A stretch of DNA of 64,000 bases from Owenia fusiformis. Taxonomy: Eukaryota > Annelida > Polychaeta > Sabellida > Oweniidae. The notes under the pieces were generated by a model that was not told where the DNA came from, ran no database searches, and saw only the letters and a program-made list of their open reading frames with translations. The translations under genes and the position numbers were made by a program. The stretch lies in the NCBI GenBank assembly GCA_903813345.2, contig CAIIXF020000010.1, positions 3,399,169 to 3,463,168 of the forward strand, in the 5' to 3' direction. This document shows positions 20,001 through 34,000 of the stretch, piece by piece (the first letter of the stretch is position 1; the number at the start of each line of letters is the position of its first letter).

Positions 20001-23000
20001 CAAAAGGAATCACCCCAGAATTCATAGATGAACAAAGTTAAAATGAACCTCTCAAGGTTTACTCTTGAATTCTGGGATATTTCCCCCTCTTTTTCTCCAT
20101 GTAGCACTGATTTTTTAGCACTAGTATTTTATATCTTGTTGTTTTTGGCTGTGTAGTTAATACCCGCAATCAGTTCATTGACACCAGTAACAACAGTTAT
20201 CCCGCTTTTGGGTGTCCTCATTCTCAGTGCAGTTAAGGACGCAGTTGATGATATAGTAAGTGAAGTAGGAATAGAGTATGATCATAATGGAAGATAAGAT
20301 TCTGAGTAGTATTTCAGCACTCACTGCAGAGAAGGATGCAGTTGATGATATAGTAAGTGAAGTAGGAATAGAGTATGATCATAATGGAAGATTCTCAGTA
20401 TTAGGTATTTCAATACTCACTGCAGAGAAGGATGCCTTTGATTGTATTGCATGAAGGTTGAAAACTATGTTGATAGTCGTTGATCTAGTAAAGTAAGTAA
20501 GTGAAGTCAGAATGATGCCTGTAGTTTTCTAAGTAAAGGGTGTTTCGATACTACAGATACGAATGCCTTTGATGGCATTGTACATGGAAGTCGAAAACTA
20601 TGGAAAGAAAAAGCCTGCTTTTGAAATGTGCATTTAAATTTGAAAAAGAGGTGAAGGGATGATGTAATCAAAAGAAGGGCAAATCAATACTTCTCAAGTT
20701 TCGTTAGAGGGGGAGGGTGGTGATACTAACATTATTTTTCCACATTTAATTGTTGATAAATGGACACCATCCCTAAGTTAGTACTCCAGTGTTAGTCTGA
20801 TGCCTTCTTTTTACTTCAATGTACAGGTAAGCCATCTTTACATATATACAAACATATTCAAAGGTAAAACACCACAATCCCAATAACATATCATTACATG
20901 TTTTATTATTATATTTTTGTATTATTCCAGTTCCAGTTTTGTACTAATTATTATTTTTGTATTTTTGTATATATTAACACTTGACTAACAATTCTTTTGC
21001 TTTCTGTTGTAGTTATGATAGAGACATTTAATTATTATTATTAGTAAGAACCTAAGTTCATTTCTAACATTTTTTACAGTTCTACAGTTTTGTGTTGTTT
21101 ACTAACAGTCACCCTCAACATACCACCTTCAGGTATAGGATTAACAAGACTATTCCTTAATTGCTTTTGGATATGCTTCTTTTTAATTGACATTTTCCAA
21201 TTAGTTACATACTGGTATAGGCAGATATTGGGGTTATGACAGGCATAAAGGAGCGAGGTCAAGTCAGTATTTTTACCTTTGTTACTGACTGTTTAGAAGG
21301 TATCATTCAGGAAATAGAATATGACCCATGTTGATATTACCTCGGCTTAATAAGGCTTGTTGGTATTTTGCGTAGTTCATCCCTGCAGTGACTTCACTGA
21401 GCCCTGTTACTACAGTGATCCCCCTAGTTGGGGTACTGCTGATAAGTGCAATTAAAGATGCTGCTGACGATATTGTAAGTAAATTAAGGGAATCTGTTGT
21501 AGTCAGGTGGAAGTATATGTACTTGTGTATAAGTGTATCTAGGTAAATCCGCTTTATTTAGTACCCCCAGACCTAGAGCGTCAAGTCCCAGGCTTATGTT
21601 GAATTGTTGACTTATGTTAGGCAGTCAACCATAGCACAGGGGCATTTGGTTTAGATGTAAGATATAGAATTCTTGTTATCTGAAGAATTTAGGTAATCTC
21701 TTTAAAGCGGATATCATGAAAGTCAAAGCTAACAGAAATGTTCACTTTATTGTTATCCTATTGAGCATCAAATTTAGTTGTAGCATTGAGAATGTCTGTT
21801 TTTAAAACCACAAATATTTAACAGGCCCTCAACAAAGCCCCTTATCAATATCACATTGATTCACTAATAAAATGGTGACATCAGTTCCAACCTCAATGTG
21901 TGTACTGATTTGAAGTTGGGGTTCTTTAAAATAAAAGGTTTAAAACATTTTGAAATCATGTCGCTTCAGACATTTAAAGAAGGTAAGGGGACTTCATTGT
22001 AAAAAAATCAACGAATGAAAAAAAACCAATGATCTAGTTTTGTGAAGTGGAGATTTTCTTTGTGGGAATTGTGCTGGGACTTAATGTTTTATGATCATGG
22101 TTTCAGTTATTCTTGGTATTAGTACCTTCAGAAGAAAGGGAAGGGGGTTTCCAGGCTTTAAACATTCTTCTTCAGCTTGTTAGCTAATACCCTTTAAATA
22201 ATTGATTTGTGGAGCAATTATTGATGCAATGTCATGTCAGGCTGTATATTTGTAATTAATCCTGCAGGAATACCAACTACAAGGTCATTGTACCCATACC
22301 CTATTTAGCTAGTGTCAGACTACATAATCTTTCCTGCGGGGATACAAACTACCTAGAATGCCCTGTTATGTCTCCCTTTCCCAATTAACACACGCCTTAC
22401 ATTGTTTTAGATTTTATTGTATTAAAAAAGCCATTTTGTTAAGCATTTTATAATAATCCTACAGGAATACTTACGATGTCAAAATGCCCTTATAATTATG
22501 TTTCGCTTTCCCAATACACAAAGGCCTTATCATATTGAATTTGTCATTTTGTTAAGCATTGACTTATTCCTGCTTCTCTCCAGCTTATACCTGCTGTTAG
22601 TACTCTCTCTGGTGGTACCATTGCTATACCACTGGTGACGGTACTCTCCGTGTCGGCACTTTGGGCCCTCTTGGCAGATATTGTAAGACCTCAAAGAAGA
22701 CCAGGTCTTATAAGTGATGAACACTCTCTTACTGAGATTTGTTGGTTAAACATTATTGGCACAAATGTTATGCCACAAGACTTCCAGTTCTCACCTATAA
22801 GACCATGGTCTATTTTGTGAAAACCCTGAATTATTACCTTGAATATCCCACTATACAGGACCTTACCATTCCAGTAAATCATGCCAAGTACTATTGTGCC
22901 ATTTTTGCTGTAAAATAGAATTAACCTATTATTTTGAAAAACATTGGTGAGTTTAAAAACACTACTACCAATTTTAAACCAATGACATAATGAACCTTAA

Positions 23001-26000
23001 ACCAAAATTTGTAGTGTGGTCCAGAACACGGTATGGTTTACTGGTAAGGATGATTGAATGAGACCAGACTGATTTTTCTCTTGATCTATTAGATTGAATA
23101 TACTTTTGTTGTTTTTCTTTCAATTTTATTCCAATGCCTTAAATGCAGAGAAATGACATTCAGTTGATTGTTATGATTTGAGGGTTTCTTGTACAAAACA
23201 CTACTTGTTAGATGTGGTTTCCAAATCATTGGTTTATGTAAATGTTGAGTTACCATGATTGTATGTTTTGTTTTGCATGCCTTGAGTCTAATTCTTAATA
23301 TGGCAGATGAATATAACATATACATTCAAGTCTTATGAGTCTTGGATTTTAATTTAAAACTACTAACAACTCTAATATGACACAATAAAGTCTATATTAC
23401 ATAATCACATCTGTGATGTTTCAATCCATTTCATAAATGTTATCTAGGGACAGGGGTGGGATATCGATATTTGCCTATAATCATAATTAATCACATTTTG
23501 GTGAGGAGGTGAAAATCTATTTGAAGTATATTTGGTCAGGGGGTCAATCTGCAATTTGCTAAATAATAAATAAATTAGGATTGTGGACAATATCATAATG
23601 CTGACCTAGTTCCTTTTAAATAGGCATCCTGCTTTTGACCTATTTACATTTACCATAAAGGTAAGATTACTTAAGCTTTAAGAACTTTTCCCTTCTAGAG
23701 TTTAAATAAGATCCCTGAAAATATTGAAGTAAGTTGAAATTTTCTATGAAGCACAATATATTTTCAAAGCTTTTTACCAGAACTTTCACCCTTCTTGAGT
23801 ATTTAAGATCCCTGAGAATGAGAGTGAGTTGAAAATTACAGTAAGTTGAAGTTTTTTTTTATGAAGCATGTGAATTTTTTAAAACTTAATTATTTTATTT
23901 TGATCCTATATTCTTGCATGTGGGTCAATGAATATAAGAAAGTTTTATTTCATTTACATTTTTTAAAGTTCAAATAGTTTAATGTAACAATTTGCATAGA
24001 GATTATAGAATTTTTAAAGTTAGAATTGACAAATTGTTTAGTAGTAATGAATAATTAAACTGCAGTTGGTTTAGATGACAAATTTAATTTATATAAAACT
24101 TATATTATACTATCATGATTCAATTTCTTAAACATTTAAATTGTAAATTTACTTTCAGCAAAGACACAGGAGTGACAATGTAGTGAACAACCGGCGCTCT
24201 CTGGTGTTGAGAAATGGCCACCTGGTGGAGGAAAGGTGGCACAAGGTTGTTGTTGGTGACATCATCAAAATGGAGAATGATCAGTTTGTAGCAGTAAGCA
24301 TATGATTCAACCCATAGAGGGACCAATTTAACATTTAAGACAGGGTCAATTGATTATTGAATACTTAAGGGGTGATAACAATTTGTAGTGTTTATTATCA
24401 CCCTATGGGGTGGAGTCAAAAGTAGAAAATGTGCAGGGCAGATTAGTGCCAAGATCTGATTAGGTTTTCAATAGATCGAGTAAATTGAAGAATGTTAAAA
24501 GTATGATATTTTGTATCATTGTATGATCACTGTATCTTCTTGTTTCAGGCTGACCTCCTGCTCCTCTCTACCAGTGAACCCAACAGTTTGTGTTATATAG
24601 AAACAGCAGAACTTGATGGGTAAGTCATACTGGATGATCTTTTCATGAGACTCAAAGAGATTTTGTATTGATCCTCTTAAGCTAGTTTAGAAAGTTCTCA
24701 CCAAAAACTAGGTCATTGACTCAAGAAGAATTAGCAACCAAGATTCCTTCCCGATCTTCATTTGGCTGGCAGGGAACAATTTGATTTTAATATTCATCTC
24801 TAGTATTTTTTGCCATTTGCAAGCTGCCAGATGCGAATAGCATGACCATATAAGGTCATGATGTCAGAGTATCTAGCAAGAAATACTGGGAACCAATCCT
24901 CCTTGTCACAGTCTTGATTCAGAATTTACTTGAGGCCTCTAATATTTTTTGAATACTCTATTGTTTAAAACTTTTATATTGTCATTTTGTTATAAAGTAT
25001 CTGCACTTTTTTTTCATTAATAAAATTATAATTGTGAAATGTAGGAGTCACATATCTCACTCAGCAGATTTAATAACTATGAAATGCATTTCAGTGATGT
25101 TCAGGAAGCTTATAAAGGGTATTTATGACAAGAGATTACTTTGAAATATACATGGTGATTAGCGATATAAACTATATAATAAACTTCCATTTTTATTTAC
25201 ATAGAGAGACAAACTTGAAAGTGCGCCAGGCCTTACCCGAAACTGCGGAAATGGGGGATGATGATCAGGACATGAGCAAGTTTGACGGTGAGAATGACAG
25301 CTTCAAAGGGCTCTGTCTTAAAAAATCAATTTTTTAAATTCATAACATATCTAGACTTGATGAATCTCATGTTTAATACATGGACACAAAAATGAAACAT
25401 GATTTTGTCATTTTGAATATCATAATTTTACATAATAATTGCTGTACTCATCAACAAAATGAGAGATTAAAAGCCATTTAAAAGTGATTCCTTCCTAAAA
25501 AAATTGACATTTATTCAGGTGAGATAAAATGTGAGGCCCCCAACAACAGGCTTAGCAAGTATGAAGGCATGTTGAAGTGGAATGATAATACTTACTCTCT
25601 TGACAATGATAAGATGCTACTCAGAGGATGCGTTCTCAGGTAAACAATAAAACTAGTATTGCTTTGTAAAATTGAAATATTTTCCTAAAGATTTTTGGGA
25701 AATTTTTAATCGAATCTAATTCTTTTAGTATAAAAAGCTCATAAAAATCTTATTTATATATAAGCACAAATGCCAAAGGGAAGGGTGACTCAAAACTTTA
25801 AAGAAACCCAACAAGAAAAGCAAACTGTAAGTGTAAATCTGTCATAAGAAAAGTAGACCCTATATATCCCAAAACCATAATCTAACGTGAAAAGAAACAA
25901 TGTCTAACATCCCCCTCCCCCCTCCAATCGAGAACCAATATCACAATCCAGGACCATAACACCAAGGGATGTCTCATAAATTTTCAGGGGTAACAAAGTA

Positions 26001-29000
26001 ATAGATATTTGGTGTCTCATAATATGATAAGTGTATCATGATGTTTCAGGAATACCAAGTGGGCCTATGGTTTGGTAATCTTTGCTGGGAAAGACACCAA
26101 ACTCATGATGAACAGTGGCAAAGCAATGTTCAAACGTACCCACATAGACAGGTTGATGAATTTGCTCATTATAGGGGTAAGTCATTTTTTAACAGGTTGA
26201 AAACCAGTTGATAATAGAGACTTTTCTCTACAGCGTTGATGATTTTTGTCAGTTGTCTCCATATTAAATATTGGGTTACGCAACAACTTCCAAAAGAACA
26301 AGTCGAGCAGAGAAAAGCAGTCAGAGAGCTAAAGAAAGAAACAGCTGAAAGTGATAGTCGAGCCAGACTATCTGTTAAGAAGGACAAATTATTTGTCAAT
26401 GACATTCAAACCTGTCCACCTGTTAAACCTATAACCGATGAAAATGACGTAGATGTTGCATTGAAACTCAAGATAACACATGGAGAAAGGAGATCGTTTT
26501 CAAGCACACTTGGTGAACATTACTGATGCATCATCAGTAAAACCTGCCCTCCTCAACCTATACCAAGATCAATTTATTGCGAAGGCATCTTACAATGCAT
26601 ACGTGTACACCTTCAAAAACCACAACCACAAATGTATGGACTTCGATGATGATGGCGAGACAGGCATAACTCGACAACTCAGACAGTGCTTGAATAACTA
26701 TAAACTTGACAATGTCATGCTTGTCCTAACAGGATGGAAGATGGGTAGAATAAGCCAAGCTGAGAAAACTAAACTAATAGAGAAATGTATTAAAGACACA
26801 CTAAAGAAAGCAAAAAAGCTTTCTAAATAATAACAATATAGGCCATCGTATTTTTGCCTTACATAGTTACAGTTATACTTACCTTAATAATTCCATATTG
26901 ACCTAATTAAGGTCTTATTTCAAGACGTTTATATCCAATGGTACACAGGACTTATTTTCTGTTAAGTGAAAGATTTAAGCTTTTGAAATGAACATGAAAG
27001 AACAAACTTACCTTTCTACATCTCCAAATATCTCATTACCTGTACACTTTAATGGGCAATTTTTGCAAACACATATAAACAATTGAGCAATGCATGCAAA
27101 TATACAGCTCATGGACAATGTAATTTCAAAAACAAAAACATATTAGTTAGCTACTGACCTAACTTCAAATTTTGAGCATGCACACTAATTTAATGTGAAC
27201 TCAAATGGTATGTGTGATTGTAATACCCCCCCCCCCCATTCAATGTTTTTGTTTTGTTTTGTTTTCATACTTACAAGGCGGTTTCTCTTCAATCATTGCC
27301 TGCCTAAGAGAAATATCTCTAGTAGTGAACGTTTACCACTATGTAAATATGTTTTTGTATAAGTTTATTGCTCTTTCTTCTTTCCCTTCTTTGCACTTTA
27401 TTCCTTCTATGAGTCATATTTATCTCTATGTAAAGCCTGACTATGGTTAATACAAATGAATACCACCAGAGGCAGTTGCCTTATTATGATGTTCCTAGCT
27501 CCTTTGAGTTACAGACATTAGCTCCATCCTCGGTCAAATCTTTTAACTTTGAAAATATGCTTTTTAATCCCTTGGACTTAAATAACATAGGTTTAAACGA
27601 AGATTTAAACGCGAATGACATGATTACAAATCAATATATGAATCAATGTAATTATAGAAATTCCCACCAAATGAAACAATTATTTAAAGATAACAATGAT
27701 TTTTCAATTTTGCACATGAACATGCGAAGTTTACCCTGTAATGAAATGAATTTTGAGGAACTTGATTCTTTGATTGATGCAAAGAAGCATTTTTCTGTAA
27801 TAGCTATGACTGAAACATGGTTGCATCCTGAAATTGAACAATTATATCAACATGAACATTTTAACGCTGTTTTTAAATCAAGACCTGAAAAATTGGGAGG
27901 TGGAGTTTGCATGTATGTAAATGAACGCCTAAATTTTAAGGTTAGAAATGATATTATTTTCCCTCAGGAAGACCAAAAATGTTGTGACATTCTGACAATT
28001 GAAATTACTGAACAAGATAAAAATATTTTAATATCAACAATATACAAACCTCCCAACATATGTATACAAAATTTTAACTCCAATTTAGAGACATTTTTAG
28101 AAAACATAATGAAAGAAAAAAAGGTAACATACCTAATTGGTGACTTCAATATAGATCTACTTAAAACTGATACTCATTTCCCCACAGAAACATTTATGAC
28201 CCTACTGAACAATTACGACCTAAAACCAACAATTTATAAGCCAACGCGAATTACTTCAACAACTGCGACACTAATAGACAACATCTTTACAAATGATTCA
28301 AATATAAACTCATCCGGTCTGATATTAGCACACATTTCAGATCATTTACCAATATTTATGACATCAGACTACATCAGATCCAATGATAATTTTAAAACCA
28401 TCACATATAGGCAAATAAATGGAAAAAACATTAATGAATTTAAAGAAATCTTATCAAAAACCCACTGGCTACAAGTTTTGAACTCCCACAATGTTAATGA
28501 GGCATATGACCTTTTCCAATCCAAACTTCAAACAATATATAACTCATGTTTCCCTGTAAAAACACAACAAATTAAAACCACTTTTAAATCAAATCCATGG
28601 ATAACAGAAGGTATTATTTCATCATCTAAAAGGAAACTTTTACTTTATAAAATATTTCTGAAGTATCCCAGTAATCAAAATGAAAACAATTATAAAACAT
28701 TTTCAAACACTTTAAAGAAAATTGTTAAAACATCAAAAAAAGAATACTATAAAAATGAATTCAGTCAATCAATGGGTAATATAAAAAAGACATGGAAACT
28801 TATTGATAGGGTCATGGGTAGGAACAAAAAAGCTACAAAATTACCAAAAATGATGTATAATGGACATTATTTAAATAACTCTGATGACACAGCCAACAAA
28901 TTCAATGACTTTTTCACAGACATTGGTCCAAAATTATCTGAAAAAATTCCACAACCCGAAGGAGTTCATTTTGAACAATTTTTACCCCACACTGAGAGAA

Positions 29001-30957
29001 ACATTCAATCAATCTTCCTTAACCCTGTTACTCATGAAGAGATCATAAATATAATATCAAATTTAAAAGACAGCTCAGCTGGCCTTAATGATATAAAACC
29101 TGAACTTGTCAAAGTTGCAAAAAAATATCTATACATACCAATGACCTATATATGTAATTTATCCTTAGAACATGGTGTATTTCCCTCAGAAATGAAAAAT
29201 GCAAAAATAATCCCCATTTTCAAAAAAGGAGAGCCAGACAAATTTACAAATTACCGACCCATTTCTATTCTAGATGTATTCTCAAAAATACTATAAAAAA
29301 TAATGCATGCTCGCGTGATTAAATTTATTAACAAACATAAACTTTTATATAAAAACCAATTTGGATATTTAGAAAACAGATCCCCGGAATTAGCTATTTT
29401 AACATTTCTTGAACAAATAAGATATGCACTAGAAAACAAAAATATATGTCTAGGTGTATTTCTAGACCTATCAAAAGCCTTTGATACTGTCAATCACATT
29501 TTATTTTCTAAATTAGAATATTATGGAATCAGGGGTATAGCTTTAGATTGGTTCAAATCATATATGACTAATAGAAAACAATTTACATTTTATAATAATA
29601 GTATGTCAAATGAAAGAACATTACTTTGTGGCGTGCCACAAGGTTCTGTATTAGGCCCTCTTTTATTTTTACTTTTTTATAAATGACATTTATAGAGTGT
29701 CCAAGGATTTAAATTTTATGTTATTCGCAGACGATACTAATATTTTATATTCTGGAAAAAATGATTTAGATGTATTCAACAAAATGAATGAAGAACTGAC
29801 GAAATTAGCAATCTGGTTCAATGTAAATAAATTGTCATTAAATATTGAAAAGACAAAATATATGACTTTTACACAAAGAGTAAAACTTAACCAAGGTCTT
29901 TCCCTAAAAATTGCTAAAAAACAAATCGAATGTGTTGACAAAATTAGTTTCTTGGGAGTTATCATTGATGAGAAACTCAGTTGGAAAGACCACATCAAGT
30001 ACTTACAGATGAAAATATCAAGAACATTAGGAATCTTATACAAAGTTAAAGACAAACTATCTCAAAATAGCTTAATTTCTATTTATAACTCACTAATATA
30101 TTCAAACCTATCATATTGCAACTTGATTTGGGGCAATGCCACCAAAACATCCCTTGACCCATTATTTAAATTACAAAAACGCTTTCTGAGAATTTTGACA
30201 ACCACACCTCTTAAAGAACACATTTCACACAATTTTAAAAAATTTTCGATTCTCAAACTATGTGATATTCATAAACTCTCAGTTGTATCTTTTGTACAAA
30301 AATGCATACATGAGGTTAACACAGTTATGATTTCCCACTTTAGTAATTATTTTATGAAAAATCAAGAGTGCCATAATTACCATACAAGAAGAAAGGAAAA
30401 TATCCATCGAATAAAATCACGCAATACTTTAACAGAAAACTCAATAAAAGTCGAAGGAGCAAAATTTTGGAATGTGTTACCCACTGAATTAAAACAAATA
30501 CAAAACAATAAGAAATTTAAAACACAGTTTAAGTTATACCTAATTCAGAATTATCAATCTTAATACGTATAGCCTATTATCCAATGATGTTATATAAAGT
30601 GTTTAAAAAAGCGATTGAGAAGGAACTTTTATTTTAACCACTCAAAATGTTGTTCAACACGTTGGTTAGTGGTGCAGGGTGACATCCTAGGAGGTACATG
30701 GGCCAACTAGGGGTTAAACTGCATCATTGACTAACATGGACGATTGTTATAGAGATTAGACACATTGAACCCATAATTGCAAACTCTCCCTTCAAATGAC
30801 TCCCTTTTCCTTTTTCTTTTGTACCTTTTCTATTTCCAATAAACATTTATTAAAACTATTGTGTAATTTAATACACTTATTTTAAGTGTCATTGCATTTT
30901 CATTATTTTTCCATCAAAACTGTATGTTATTGTAAAAATTGACTAAACTGAAATATA

Positions 30958-31000
<43 letters not shown>

Positions 31001-34000
31001 TAAAGTATTCTTCGCCATCCAAGGTCACCACTGCCATCTATTTATCCTCCATTAGACTCCATTTTTGACTTGAGGAATAATTTTATGTCATCACCATTGA
31101 GTCGTTACATGTATTAAAGTAAATTTGCCCTGCATAATTCTAGGAGCTGTGTTAAATATGGCTCTGGGGGGGGGGCACATATGGTGCACCATACCAACAG
31201 TCTACGTAATAAGCTGGCAAATAGAGGATTGAATATACTTATATGACTTATCATGAATGTTCATGTATTTTCAGATCTTCATATTTCTTGCCAGTGTCTG
31301 CTTTATCTGCACTGTTGCCTGTGGTATTTGGGAATCAATGTTTGGGCACAACTTCCAAGTTTTCCTGCCCTGGGAAACCTTTGTACCAGGTAGTTATGTG
31401 ATCACGGTCTCTCCAAGTCAAAGAAATCAGTGTAAAATTAATAAAGTAGACACATTTTGAGCTCATTTGAGCTCATCTCATGTGAATACTGTAATGAATA
31501 GTGTATTACATACCTAATCATTTTGCTCAATAATGATTTATAAATCTGGGGTACCCAAATATATAACTTCTATAAATCTTTTGAATTATTTCAGAATTTA
31601 TTGAACGTGTTCTATCACGAGGTATTTTAGCTATTAAAAGTTTTTCAGTCGTTATGTTCAACAGTTTTGTTGTTATTTGATTTTCAAACTGTAATACTTT
31701 TTTTATTTATGTATTTTGATGTTCAGTTCTGGTTATGATTTAAACAATCTATATATGTTAAATAATTATTATATGTTTAGCATTGCCTCCTTTTGAAAAT
31801 TATAGATAAATATAATATAAGGTCCAATTTTATGACACTATGGAAAATGAAATAATTATTATATCATTTCACACTTATTTTATCTATTTGTGTGTTGATT
31901 GCAAAGAAGGTTTTCACCCAGAATTCATTATATGTTTGTTGATTCATTGTTTATTTGTAGGGAGCAAAGCAGGTTTTGACCCAGATGGCAGTGTCGCTGG
32001 AGGGTCTACTGTTATAGCTTTACTTGTATTCCTGTCATATGTAATTGTCCTCAATACTGTTGTTCCTATATCGTTATATGTCAGGTAAGATACAACAATA
32101 TTTATGAGGAATTTATTATTCTGGCAGTGCATGTACTATAGTATATAGAATTGTCCTTGTGGTTATTCTGTACTTTAAAATTCTACCATAATGTACAGAT
32201 ATCCTCATGAAAAAATATTCCCTACCAATTGTTCAGAAATATATGTGTTTATTGTGACATTTGCTCATGCTACTAACCACAAATCAGTACAACACATGAA
32301 TGTTTAAAGAAAACTCCTTCAAGAGACAAATTATGTATCAATAAACAGGGGTAAATTGCTTTGTTATGAATATGTATTTTGACAAAAAGCTTTGTAAAAA
32401 GGATTACCTTTTTAACATACTGCTTTCTAAAGAAGCAGATAAATCTGCTGTGTAACTCTAACCACTTTTAGTAAGTGTCCATGTGTTATTTCGATTACAG
32501 TGTGGAGGTGATCAGGTTTGGCCACAGTTGGTGGATCAATTGGGACGAAAAGATGTACTATGCAAAAAACGACACCCCTGCACGCTCTCGTACAACTACA
32601 TTGAATGAAGAGCTGGGGCAGATAGAATATATCTTTAGTGACAAGACTGGCACATTGACTCAGGTATGTCTATCATGGTCTTTCATGTCTGCATGTGTAT
32701 ATACAAACAATACAGCTGTAACATTATTTGACTGGCATACATAAATAGATGATTTTATTCATCATGAATGGTGGTTTTACAAAATTAAAAGTTAGTGAAG
32801 GTAGACAAACATTTCAAATTTATTACAACGGGGGGGGGGGAGGGTTGTTAATCATGATGAAATAAACTTTAGAAAACAATTTTACTCTGAATTTTAGAAT
32901 ATTATGACCTTCAATAAATGCAGTATAGATGGCACTGCTTATGGTGACGCATTTGACAAACACGGGAATGCTGTTGAGATCACTGAGGTAGGAGATATTT
33001 AATATTGTTATTAATATTAAGTACAATAAACTTGAAGTTGTTTAGTATGTCGTACTTTAGTAAAATCTGTTTAGAATTATAGTCTGCTGTACTCCGTATA
33101 TTAGGGTTTCATTCAATTCAAATTCAAAATACTCAATTATCTAAACAGAAGCATTTGGGATTTGAAGAAGATATTGGTCCCCTTCCTTGCTTATATCTTT
33201 ATTATAACCTTATTCGTGACATTCCTATGTTGGAGACTCATGATTCATAATGTTCTAACTTCTATGTATTTTTGCTGAGTTCATCTTTTAGAATTCTTCA
33301 CTCCATTTATTTTATATTATTTTATTTAGGCATTAGGGAAATATCATACTAAGTTAGATAAATTTACTTTAAATTCATATATTTACTTATATTCTTATCT
33401 AGATTTGTTCATTATTCAATACTTCAGTTTCAATATTATTTCAACCTTTTATTTTATTTGTGTTATTTAAGAAACACAACCGAATTGTGGGTTTTATTTG
33501 TTATTAGATTAGATTTCTGTCACTTTATTTCTATTTTATCTAAATGTTGTCTGTAGCGACATAATAAAAGATTAGCGATACTTTTATACTTAATTTTGAC
33601 ATTTCTTTGCTAGCTCAATGAGAGCTATAGTTCTCTAGTATCTTCTGAAGATGGTGTTGATGCCTTTCAAATGGTAAACTCCATGCATGGGGTTGTTGTT
33701 ACTAATGCATGTGGAGAGGGGTCTGTGTTCATTTGGATGTAGGGAGATGTATAGTTTACTAAGAAAGGTGAAGGAAGGCACATGTTATGTACTCAGACCC
33801 TCCTATCCTTAATCTCTTTGAAACCTGATTTTTTGAATTTTGTTTGATAAGAGTAATGCTTTACTTAAGCCTGGGTGTAAAAATGGGTGAGGGAAAAATG
33901 GGCAAGGCAAAAATTAATGAGGCAAAAATGATAATGCTATGCAGTTACTTATATAGGACATAATTTTCAGTTTCCAAAAGAAATATCAAAAATTATTTTT

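Larger units (their letters stand above)
26240..31001 (+). mobile_element. CR1/L2-like LINE in a flippase intron
   Basis: A 5'-truncated but otherwise near complete LINE lies between flippase exons 26050-26176 and 31275-31389. It has a broken ORF1 (to 26830), an ORF2 (27443-30563) with one stop and one frameshift, a 3' untranslated part, and a terminal (ATT)n run at 30958-31001, the usual L2/CR1 type of tail. It has the same orientation as the host gene. Confidence 0.8.

Noticed and set aside
27226-27238. Homopolymer C/G runs here and near 32830, 47750 and 57285
   Set aside because: Simple low-complexity tracts common in such genomes; no structure beyond length.
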